Part shown: piece after piece, positions 17,805-26,125 of the stretch
How positions within the stretch are numbered: the stretch's first letter is position 1
Layout: every line of letters starts with the position of its first letter
DNA from: Microcystis aeruginosa NIES-4325
GTDB taxonomy: Bacteria; Cyanobacteriota; Cyanobacteriia; Cyanobacteriales; Microcystaceae
Direction of reading: 5' to 3'
Assembly (NCBI RefSeq): GCF_008974145.1
Contig: NZ_BJKP01000013.1
Span: forward strand, 1-64,000
Length of the DNA: 64,000 bases
Position numbers and translations under genes: made by a program
Notes under the pieces: model-generated
Database searches by the model: none
Seen by the model: only the letters and a program-made list of their open reading frames with translations
What the model was told of the DNA's origin: nothing

Positions 17805-19196
17805 TTATTCCCCGGCCACTCCATCTTGACGAGCAGCCTGTTGAACGGCGGCGGCCACAGCCGTAACTACACGACTATCAAAAACCGAGGGAATAATATT
17901 CTCTCGATCGAGATTAGCAGGAGTGATCAAAGAAGCGATCGCTTTGGCCGCTTCCAGATACATATTATCGGTGATTGCCCTAGCGCGACAGTCCAAGGCC
18001 CCGCGAAATAATCCGGGGAAAGCGAGAACATTATTAATCTGATTGGGATAATCACTGCGTCCGGTAGCCACCACGGCCACCAAATCATTGATTAATTCCG
18101 GTTGAATTTCGGGAATCGGATTAGCCATGGCAAACACGATCGCATTTTTGCCCATTCCCTTGACCATTTCGGGAGTCAATACCCCCGGTGCGCTCACCCC
18201 CAAGAAAACATCAGCGCCTTTGAGAGCATCCCCTAGCTTACCACTGGCAGCCACGGCCCAAGCTTGTTTTTCTGGGGTTAAATCGTCCCGGTTTTGGGAG
18301 AGGATACCATGGGAATCACAGAGGATTATATCTGTAGCTCCTGCGGTTTTAAAGAGATTAGCGATGGCGATTCCCGCCGCACCCGCACCATTAATGACGA
18401 TTTTGACTGTATCAAGCGATTTTTTGACCAATTTGAGGGCATTAATCAGGGCAGCTAGGGAAACGATCGCCGTACCGTGTTGATCATCGTGGAAAACGGG
18501 AATATTTAACTCCTCTCGCAGACGTTTCTCGATTTCAAAACAGCGTGGCGCGCCGATATCCTCTAGGTTAATACCCCCAAAAACCGGAGCGATTCTTTTG
18601 ACGGTTGCGATGATTTCTTCGGGGTCTTGGGTGGCTAAACAGATGGGAAAAGCATCAATTCCGGCGAATTCCTTGAATAACATCGCTTTCCCTTCCATTA
18701 CTGGTAGGGCAGCCTCTGGCCCGAGATTTCCCAATCCTAATACCGCACTACCATCGGTCACTACTGCAACAGTGTTGCCCTTGATGGTCAATGAGTACAC
18801 TTGTTCAGGTTGGTGGGCGATAGCGGTGCAGATGCGACCAACTCCGGGGGTGTAGGCCATGGCCAGGTCATCTTGGGAGGTGAGGGAAATACGACTTTCA
18901 ATGGAGATTTTACCCCGACGATGGATATCGAAGGTGCGATCGGAAACTTTGAGCAGTTTAACATCCGGCAGAGCTTTAACCGCGGCGATAATCTGTTCCG
19001 CTTGGTCGGTACTAGCGGCATCAACCATAATCTCGCGGGTGCTAATCTTTAAATTGCGTTCGATCAGAGAAATCTGCCCTAAATTCCCCCCGACATCGGC
19101 GATCGCATTGAGGACAGAAGCGAAGGTTCCCGCTTGATTGGGGATTTCTATCTTGAGACTTAAACTATAGCTAGGATTGGGCGTTAAATGAACCAT
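17805..19196 (-). CDS. malic enzyme with N-terminal ACT domain
   Basis: From the ATG at 19196 (an alternative ATG lies at 19211) the protein has 463 residues. Residues 1-80 form an ACT regulatory domain (SYSLSLKIEIPNQAGTFASV). The catalytic part holds MAYTPGVG, GSAVLGLGNLGPEAALPVME, the metal-binding VFHDDQHGTAI near residue 240 and the nucleotide-binding fold VVINGAGAAGIAIANLF (G-x-G-x-x-G). It decarboxylates malate to pyruvate with reduction of NAD(P), linking C4 acids to pyruvate. The ACT domain suggests allosteric control by an amino acid, a known layout in bacterial malic enzymes. Cofactor preference cannot be told here. The VanY-type gene follows after 32 bases. Confidence 0.93.
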   Translation of the reverse strand: MVHLTPNPSYSLSLKIEIPNQAGTFASVLNAIADVGGNLGQISLIERNLKISTREIMVDAASTDQAEQIIAAVKALPDVKLLKVSDRTFDIHRRGKISIESRISLTSQDDLAMAYTPGVGRICTAIAHQPEQVYSLTIKGNTVAVVTDGSAVLGLGNLGPEAALPVMEGKAMLFKEFAGIDAFPICLATQDPEEIIATVKRIAPVFGGINLEDIGAPRCFEIEKRLREELNIPVFHDDQHGTAIVSLAALINALKLVKKSLDTVKIVINGAGAAGIAIANLFKTAGATDIILCDSHGILSQNRDDLTPEKQAWAVAASGKLGDALKGADVFLGVSAPGVLTPEMVKGMGKNAIVFAMANPIPEIQPELINDLVAVVATGRSDYPNQINNVLAFPGLFRGALDCRARAITDNMYLEAAKAIASLITPANLDRENIIPSVFDSRVVTAVAAAVQQAARQDGVAGE

Positions 19197-19211
19197 GCTG
19201 AAGGCTTCCAA

Positions 19212-19584
19212 TACTGATAAATATTGATTATCTTCTATCTGTGAGGGACTTTGGTATCTAATTGCGCAGTTTCTTTAGCTATTAGGATATCGGTGGGCCG
19301 CACACCAGTAGGACCACAGGGAGTCAAACCATGGCAGTTATCTTAATGGTGAGGTAGGAAGTTTTCCTTTTGGGGAGTCGGTCTTCGGATCTCTTATTCT
19401 TTGTGTGATCAGTTTAACTTAATATAGGATCGCTCAATCTTGGTGTCCTTTGTGTCTTTGTGGTTCGTTCCACTCGGTCTCGCGTAGCGAGCGCGTTGCG
19501 ACCGCCAGCAGCACTGTATCTTATAATACATTTTACCCACCAAACCGAAGGGAGTCGGTTCTCGGTCGGCGATGGCAAATTAGG
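19212..19584. other. gene-free stretch with decayed MITE
   Basis: No supported gene between the malic enzyme start and the glycosyltransferase array. The right half is an inverted, diverged copy of the 7610-7753 element (shared blocks: TCTTATTCTTTGTGTGAT, GTTCGTTCCACT, TTTTACCCACCAAA), with a GC-rich insertion at about 19475-19515. Confidence 0.6.
19387..19555. mobile_element. decayed MITE-like copy related to 7610-7753
   Basis: In reverse orientation the sequence aligns with the 7610-7753 element over most of its length, including the CACACAAAGAATAAGAGA end, the AGTGGAACGAACCAC core and the TTTGGTGGGTAAAAT end. Terminal bases are altered, and GGAGTCGGT occurs on both sides (about 19375 and 19549), perhaps a host duplication. 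Confidence 0.6.
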
Positions 19585-21765
19585 TTAGACTTCATCTTGA
19601 TGAGAAAGGCTGTAAATATTCCACATTTGTTGATAAGCATTTTCTAAATCTCTGGTAAATTGTCTGGCATTCCAGAGGGGAGATGTATGACGAGACTTTC
19701 GGAGTTTCCAACGGACTTCTTCTCTTAAATTTTTATCCAATCCTAACTTAATTCCCCACTGCACATATTCTTCATCACTCCAAGCTATACCCTGACTAAT
19801 GCCAGCATTTTTCATAAAAGTATAGCTATTGCGGGCTGCAAATTGTTCACCAACCCTAGTGACTAAAGGAATTCCCATCCAGAGGGTTTCTAGGGTTGTG
19901 GTTGCACCATTATAGGGATAGGTATCGAGAACTAGATCAGCAATTCCTAGATTAGCGCGATGGGTTTCCTCATGCAAATCATTGGGCAAAAATCTTAATC
20001 TATCTTGACTAATTCCCAATTCGTCGGCACTTTTGAGAAATAATTCTCGAATGGTTTCTTTGTCGGCAAAACCTTTGATTAAAAGATAGCTATTAGGAAC
20101 CTGTTGGAGAATCTGCAATTGCAGATAAATCATGTTTAAGGTGCGTTTTAATCCCGATTGCACGGTCAGATAAATAATAGCACCATCGGGAATATTTAAA
20201 TCAGTTCTTCTCCTAGTGGGAACACCCACTTCAAAACCATCCACGGATAAATAAGAGTTAGGAAGTCGGATGATTTGTTCTGAATAAATTTCTTCAGCAT
20301 TTTCGGGTAAAACGTAGTTATCGGCAATAAAATAATCAATAGCAGGGATTCCCGACGCATCTAATCCTAACCAAGTTACCTGTATCGGTGCGGGTTTTAA
20401 AGCCATTACTAGATAAGTTGTATTATTAGTTAAGCTATCAATATCCACTAAAATATCTAAGTGATCTTGACGAATTTGGGCGGTTATTTGTGCAATTTTT
20501 GCTGGCAAGTTATAGCTATAATCTGAGTTATTTTTAAACCATTTTTCAGTAATTTCGTCCGCTGCTTGGTTGACAAAATAGGTGTAAATTTCAAATTTAT
20601 CTCGATTATGATAGTGAAATAACCAGCGACTTAACCAACCCACAGAATGGCGACGGAGAGTATGGGCAATATAACCAATTTTTATTTTTCTTGCTGGAGA
20701 TTTTGGAGAAGAAACAGGAGCAATATAGTTGTAGCGGTTTCTTATATCTGCTTGAAAAATTTCCGCTAGTTTACTTTGTAAATATCGATTAATTTTGGGA
20801 TTATCTTGATAGTAGGGAAGACAGCTAGTAACTCCTAAAATAGAGTCGATAATAAAAGGACGTGCATGAAATTGTTTGTCTTTAATTTGCCGATCAATTA
20901 GTTGTATTAATTGATCGATAAATTTAGGTAAATTTCCCCAGTCTCCCTTAGCTTGTAAAATACCAATAACTAGAGAAATTCCCAAGAGCTTTTCAGTAGT
21001 TGTCTGGCAACTTTTATAAAAATTATCGGCAATTTCTAGAGCTTTTTTATAGTCAACAGTGGTGGTTTTATAAAGATTAAACAAACTACTTTGTAGGTAT
21101 AAATCCTCTGGGAGAAAGCGCAAACAAAGTTCTACTAAATTAATAGCAAATACACTTTGCTTTTGTTGATAACCATAATTGACAATTGCTGACATAACTT
21201 TAGCTGCAATTATTGCTGGATTATTGATATGTAAGGCTGCTAATTCTAAAAAGTAGATGGTATCAGTACAGGGGTAGATTAAAACTTTTTCCGTCACTCG
21301 CAGCAGTAAATCAAGATTAATTGCTGCTGTAGCTGTATTCTCTAACAGTTCAAATACACACAAATCATTGCACTTTTCCATCGCAAAAATTTGGAATTGT
21401 ATTTCTAATTCCATCAGATGCAGGAGATTATTTAAAAAACTAGGATTAAGATTTTGTAGATGCAATCGAATTAGATAACTTGTCTCTAGTCTTTGGGAAT
21501 TTTCTTGTCTGGTTGCCTCGGCATCTAAGATTTGAGTTAAAGTTTCTATCCACCCCGATAATTCTGATTCGGCTGCTTGACTCAACACCAATAACCAAGT
21601 AGCTTGTGCCTCTTCTTCTCTATCCTGTAAAAGATAGGCTAATCCTAGATAAAAATAATCCTCAATTACTGGAGAATTGTTTTCAGTTAACTGTTCATAA
21701 AACTGCACCACCAGTTGATAATTGTTGTCGTTTAAGTGGGTTTGTACGTCTTGATGCCATTGCAT
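19585..21765 (-). CDS. SPINDLY/OGT-type glycosyltransferase (copy 4 of 4 in the array)
   Basis: A 726-residue protein: N-terminal TPR-like helices (residues 1-90 with YLGLAYLLQDREEEAQATW), a helical middle, and a C-terminal glycosyltransferase family 41 domain from about residue 350. Catalytic-domain landmarks are RRHSVGWLSRW with the candidate catalytic histidine, PIQVTWLGLDASGIPAIDY, and VLDTYPYNGATTTLETLWMG followed by GIPLVTRVG. Family members add GlcNAc or fucose from nucleotide sugars to Ser/Thr of proteins in the cytoplasm. It is the last gene transcribed of four, 12 bases after the previous one. Its final 55 codons are almost identical in DNA to those of the gene upstream. Targets are unknown. 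Confidence 0.88.
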   Translation of the reverse strand: MQWHQDVQTHLNDNNYQLVVQFYEQLTENNSPVIEDYFYLGLAYLLQDREEEAQATWLLVLSQAAESELSGWIETLTQILDAEATRQENSQRLETSYLIRLHLQNLNPSFLNNLLHLMELEIQFQIFAMEKCNDLCVFELLENTATAAINLDLLLRVTEKVLIYPCTDTIYFLELAALHINNPAIIAAKVMSAIVNYGYQQKQSVFAINLVELCLRFLPEDLYLQSSLFNLYKTTTVDYKKALEIADNFYKSCQTTTEKLLGISLVIGILQAKGDWGNLPKFIDQLIQLIDRQIKDKQFHARPFIIDSILGVTSCLPYYQDNPKINRYLQSKLAEIFQADIRNRYNYIAPVSSPKSPARKIKIGYIAHTLRRHSVGWLSRWLFHYHNRDKFEIYTYFVNQAADEITEKWFKNNSDYSYNLPAKIAQITAQIRQDHLDILVDIDSLTNNTTYLVMALKPAPIQVTWLGLDASGIPAIDYFIADNYVLPENAEEIYSEQIIRLPNSYLSVDGFEVGVPTRRRTDLNIPDGAIIYLTVQSGLKRTLNMIYLQLQILQQVPNSYLLIKGFADKETIRELFLKSADELGISQDRLRFLPNDLHEETHRANLGIADLVLDTYPYNGATTTLETLWMGIPLVTRVGEQFAARNSYTFMKNAGISQGIAWSDEEYVQWGIKLGLDKNLREEVRWKLRKSRHTSPLWNARQFTRDLENAYQQMWNIYSLSHQDEV

Positions 21766-21777
21766 AGTTTTTATCCG

Positions 21778-23937
21778 CTAAGATTGACAATAAATATTCC
21801 ACATTTGCCGATAAGCATTTTCTAAATCTCTGGTAAATTGTTTGGCATTCCAGAGGGGAGATGTATGACGAGACTTTCGGAGTTTCCAACGGACTTCTTC
21901 TCTTAAATTTTTATCCAATCCTAACTTAATTCCCCACTGCACATATTCCTCATCACTCCAAGCTATACCCTCAGTTATTCCCGCGTTCATCATTAAAGTA
22001 TAACCGTTGCGTGATGACCATTGTTGCCCCACTTTAACCACCAGAGGAATTCCCATCCAGAGGGTTTCTAAGGTGGTTGTACCACCATTAAAGGGATAGG
22101 TGTCCAAAACCACATCAGCGATGGCTAAATTTGCCCTGTAGGTTTCCGTCTGATAGAGAGGAAGCATCTTAATTCGATTAGTTTCTACCCCAACTTCTGC
22201 GGCAATTTGACAGAATAAATCGAAGAGGGAATTATCATCAGCAACTCCTTGAATCAGGAAATAACTATTAGGTACGGATTTGATGATTTGTATTTGTAAG
22301 CGAATCATCGCCAGATTACGCTTAATTGCTGTTTGAGAACTTAGGTAAATAACGGCATCATTATTAATACCTAAATCCTCTCTTCGTAGGGTAGGAACGG
22401 CTATTTCAAAACCATCCACAGCGACAAAAGCATCAGGTAAACGCCAGATTTTTTCTTGATAATATTCTTGGGCATTTTCTGGCAATACATAAGGATCCGC
22501 TACAAGATAATCTACTGCGGGTAAACCAGAACCATCAAAACCTAACCAGTTAACTTGAATAGGGGCAGGTTTTAATGCAATAACTTGGGCAACGATTGCC
22601 CCAGTACCACTATCTAAGTCCACCAGAATATCGATGTTATCTTCTTTAATTTTTCGGTAGGTTGCTAGGGAATCAGCAGTAGCATGATAGATTTTATCTG
22701 CGGGATTAGAAAACCATTTTTTAGTTATTTCATCCACAGGTTGACTCACCATATAAAGGTGAATATCGAACTGCTCACGATTGTGATAATTAATAGTCCA
22801 ACGACTCAATAAACCTACGGGATGACGTTTTAAGCTTTGGGCAATGTAACCAATTTTAAGTTTTTTATTGGGATTATTTTCTCTGGTTTTGTCAAAATTT
22901 TCCTCCTGAAAACCCAGCATTTCTTTGTAGTTTTCTTGAAAAAAACTGCCAATCTGACTTAAAAGAATGCGATTCTCTTTCGGGTTATCTTCATAGTAAG
23001 AAATCGGGTTCATAACTGTTAGTAAACCTTCTCTAACTAAGGGATGTATGTCTTGGGGCTTTTTTTCTAAAAATTCTTTGATTAAGTGTTTATACTCTTG
23101 ACAAATGCCAGGAACGTTATTCCATTTTGAGGCTCGCAAAGAAGCATTAAAAAGGAGAGATTGACTAAACATTTTTAAATCAATCGTTTGACTTTTCTCT
23201 TTCAACTTATTGACTAAATTTATTGCTTTTTCATAGTCAGGTAAAGAGATGTAAAACCAAAATAAATTAACTTCTAAGTACCAATTTTCGTGATAAAGTG
23301 GTAAAAAAGCTTCCGTTAAATCTACCGAATAAAGAGGCAGTTTTTTTTGAAAAGCTACCTGACGAGTAATTTTTAAAATATGATCCAGAAGTTTTAAAGA
23401 ATTCGACAGATAGGGTAAACTTAACCGAACTAATTCTATGGTATATTTATGAGCGTAAGGTATGACGGCAATTACTACCTGTTCCAATAATTCAGAGTTA
23501 ACTGAACCCTGAGTAATTAATTCTAGTATTTGCCATTCTTGCAGTTGTTGAGGATGAAATCTATTTAATTTAATTTCAACGAGGGTTAAATGCAGTAAAT
23601 TATCGAGATAACTGGGATTAATTTCCTGTAGATGTTTACGGATTAACCAACTGGTTTCTAGATTTTCTAACTCTAATTGTCGGTTAGCTTCGGTAGCTAA
23701 AATATTGCTTAATTCTGGCAGCCATGACTCGGTTTCCTGTTCTTCTCCTTGAGTAAAAACAAATAGCCAAGTAGTTTGCGCTTCTTCTTCTCTTCCTTGC
23801 AAAAGATAGGCTAATCCTAAATACCAATAATGACCAATTTCTAGGGGTTCTTTTTCTATCAGTTCTTCATAAAACTGACTAACAATATCGTATTGATTGT
23901 TTTCTAAAGCTGATTTTACTTCATTTTGCCAAGACAT
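21778..23937 (-). CDS. SPINDLY/OGT-type glycosyltransferase (copy 3 of 4)
   Basis: 719 residues with the same layout as its neighbours: TPR-like N-terminus (YLGLAYLLQGREEEAQTTWL), variable helical centre, GT41-type catalytic domain (LKRHPVGLLSRW; PIQVNWLGFDGSGLPAVDY; VLDTYPFNGGTTTLETLWMG). The first 30 residues match the copy transcribed just before it, whereas the last 55 codons match the copy after it, so the gene is a mosaic. It begins 17 bases after the previous gene, with the same intergenic sequence as the upstream junction. The catalytic core differs more (FNGG versus YNGA or YSGA), which could reflect another acceptor or donor; this is inference. Confidence 0.88.
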   Translation of the reverse strand: MSWQNEVKSALENNQYDIVSQFYEELIEKEPLEIGHYWYLGLAYLLQGREEEAQTTWLFVFTQGEEQETESWLPELSNILATEANRQLELENLETSWLIRKHLQEINPSYLDNLLHLTLVEIKLNRFHPQQLQEWQILELITQGSVNSELLEQVVIAVIPYAHKYTIELVRLSLPYLSNSLKLLDHILKITRQVAFQKKLPLYSVDLTEAFLPLYHENWYLEVNLFWFYISLPDYEKAINLVNKLKEKSQTIDLKMFSQSLLFNASLRASKWNNVPGICQEYKHLIKEFLEKKPQDIHPLVREGLLTVMNPISYYEDNPKENRILLSQIGSFFQENYKEMLGFQEENFDKTRENNPNKKLKIGYIAQSLKRHPVGLLSRWTINYHNREQFDIHLYMVSQPVDEITKKWFSNPADKIYHATADSLATYRKIKEDNIDILVDLDSGTGAIVAQVIALKPAPIQVNWLGFDGSGLPAVDYLVADPYVLPENAQEYYQEKIWRLPDAFVAVDGFEIAVPTLRREDLGINNDAVIYLSSQTAIKRNLAMIRLQIQIIKSVPNSYFLIQGVADDNSLFDLFCQIAAEVGVETNRIKMLPLYQTETYRANLAIADVVLDTYPFNGGTTTLETLWMGIPLVVKVGQQWSSRNGYTLMMNAGITEGIAWSDEEYVQWGIKLGLDKNLREEVRWKLRKSRHTSPLWNAKQFTRDLENAYRQMWNIYCQS

Positions 23938-23954
23938 GGTTTAATTCTCCTTAA

Positions 23955-26108
23955 TTAACTTTCACAATATATTTGCCACATTTGACGATAGGCATTTTCC
24001 ACATTTTTAGTAAACTGACGGGCATTCCAAAGGGGTGAAGTTTTTCTAGATTCATCTAATTTAGCGATAACTTTGCGTCTCAACTGTTCATCCATTCCTA
24101 ATTTTATTCCCCAATCGATATACTCCTCATCACTCCAAGCAATACCCTCACTAATTCCCGCATTAACCATTAAAGTATAACTGTTACGACTTGCCCATTG
24201 TCGTCCAACTTTTGTCACTATAGGAATCCCCATCCAAAGAGTTTCTAGAGTAGTAGTTGCACCACTATAGGGATAGGTATCGAGTACCACATCGGCAATT
24301 TGGAGATTAGCGCGATGAATTTCTTCGTTAGCAACTCCTGAGAGAAAGCGCAATCTATTTTCATCGATTCCTTCCTCTTTAGCAATGCTGATAAATAAAT
24401 CTTTGATAAGCTTTTCACTCCCCGCACCTTTGATTAGTAAATGACTGTTGGGTACTGCTTTAATAATCTGCATTTGTAAGCGAATTGTGGCAGGATTTCT
24501 TTTTAATCCCACTTGCAAAGTTAAATAAGTAACTGCGTCTGCTGGTATGTTTAAATCCTGTCGGGTTAGAGTTGGTGTCCCGATTTCAAATCCATCCACG
24601 GCAAGATAACAATTAGGTAAGCGCCAAAGCTTCTCTTGATAAAACTCCTGAGCATTTTTTTCTAAAACTAAATTATCTACAAGGAAGTAATCAATAGCAG
24701 GTATTCCCGTGGCATCTAATCCTAACCATGTTATTTGAATTGGTGCGGGTTTAAGTGCCATAACTCGACAGGTGGTATCATGAGTTATACTATCTAAATC
24801 TACTAAAATATCGATGTTATCTTCATTAATTTTTTCAGCAATAATTTGGTGATTTGCTGGTAAATTATTATACTTATGCGCTTTATTTTTAAACCATTGT
24901 TCCGTAATATCGTCCTCGAATTGATTGACTAGATAGAGATGAATGTTAAAGTTATCTCGTTGATGATAATGAATTAACCAGCGACTTAGAAAACCGACAG
25001 AATGTCGCCGTAAAGTATGGGCAATATAGCCAATATTGAGCTTTTTATTTACATCTTTAAGGCTCTGAGAATCGATAGTAACTTGCTTAAATCTTTTTTT
25101 AACTGCCTCTTGAAAAAGTTTAGCTAACTGATTACTTAACCAGCGATTACCTACTAAGTCATCTTTTAAATAAGCTAAGGGAGAAGTGAGAGAAATAACC
25201 TCAGATTCATTTCTCATGGGACATTGAGACTGTTCTAAATTATTTTGAATTGCTTGATAATATTCTTGGGTTTTATTGTCAATATTTAACCAATTACCCG
25301 CTAAAAGTTCTGTATAGAGGAGCAAATAAATATTATCTAACTTTGCAGCTTTATCATTGGATAAATTCTTGATTTTATTGGCAGTTTCCAGGGCTAACTC
25401 AAAGTTACCAGTATCGAGATAGTATTGATGAATTTTATACAAAAGTAGTAAGCGATCAGGTATAATATCTAGACAGCTAAGAGTCAAAATAAAAGCATTA
25501 GTTTTATCGGTATAATAAATCTTTTCAATATGTTGTTCGATAATTTCCAATATCGCCGATTGCTGTGACTCTATTTTTAAAACGGTTATGATAATATCTA
25601 AAACTTCTTGCGCTGGCCAATCTAGGAGTTTATAGACTGTGTGTAGGAGTAAACTTATATCGAAAGTTTCTAACTTTTCCGAATTAATTAAATTAACTAT
25701 TTGCCAATCTTTAAGTTTTTGGGGATAAAAATATTCTAGCTTAATTTCTAACAAAACTAGATATAATAAATTTTTTAGGTTATCTGGATTTATCTGGTAG
25801 ATATGCTGACGAATTACCCAGCTTAATTGCCAATTTTTTAGCTTAACTTGTCTGCGCGCTTCCCCATCCAAAATATTGACTAAATCTGCTGTCCACTCAG
25901 TCACTTCCCGTTCATCCCCTTGACTGAGGACGAATAACCATATCGTTTGTGCTTCTTCTTCTCTTCCTTGCAAAAGATAGACTAATCCTAAATACCAATA
26001 ATAATTAACTTCTAGGGGTTCTCTTTCTATCAGTTCTTCGTAAAACTCACTAACAATATCATATTGATTGTTTTCTAAAGCGGTTTTTACCTCATTTTGC
26101 CAAGACAT
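23955..26108 (-). CDS. SPINDLY/OGT-type glycosyltransferase (copy 2 of 4)
   Basis: 717 residues, TPR-like N-terminus, divergent middle and GT41-type C-terminal domain (LRRHSVGFLSRW; PIQITWLGLDATGIPAIDY; VLDTYPYSGATTTLETLWMG). The last 60 codons and the following spacer are nearly identical to those of the first gene of the array (SDEEYIDWGIKLGMDEQLRR, KVIAKLDESRKTSP), while its N-terminus resembles copy 3. Ribosome site AAGGAGAATTAAACC lies before the ATG at 26108, and the 17-base spacer is shared with the next junction. Function as for the family: cytoplasmic protein O-glycosylation, targets unknown. Confidence 0.88.
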   Translation of the reverse strand: MSWQNEVKTALENNQYDIVSEFYEELIEREPLEVNYYWYLGLVYLLQGREEEAQTIWLFVLSQGDEREVTEWTADLVNILDGEARRQVKLKNWQLSWVIRQHIYQINPDNLKNLLYLVLLEIKLEYFYPQKLKDWQIVNLINSEKLETFDISLLLHTVYKLLDWPAQEVLDIIITVLKIESQQSAILEIIEQHIEKIYYTDKTNAFILTLSCLDIIPDRLLLLYKIHQYYLDTGNFELALETANKIKNLSNDKAAKLDNIYLLLYTELLAGNWLNIDNKTQEYYQAIQNNLEQSQCPMRNESEVISLTSPLAYLKDDLVGNRWLSNQLAKLFQEAVKKRFKQVTIDSQSLKDVNKKLNIGYIAHTLRRHSVGFLSRWLIHYHQRDNFNIHLYLVNQFEDDITEQWFKNKAHKYNNLPANHQIIAEKINEDNIDILVDLDSITHDTTCRVMALKPAPIQITWLGLDATGIPAIDYFLVDNLVLEKNAQEFYQEKLWRLPNCYLAVDGFEIGTPTLTRQDLNIPADAVTYLTLQVGLKRNPATIRLQMQIIKAVPNSHLLIKGAGSEKLIKDLFISIAKEEGIDENRLRFLSGVANEEIHRANLQIADVVLDTYPYSGATTTLETLWMGIPIVTKVGRQWASRNSYTLMVNAGISEGIAWSDEEYIDWGIKLGMDEQLRRKVIAKLDESRKTSPLWNARQFTKNVENAYRQMWQIYCES

Positions 26109-26125
26109 GGTTTAATTCTCCTTAA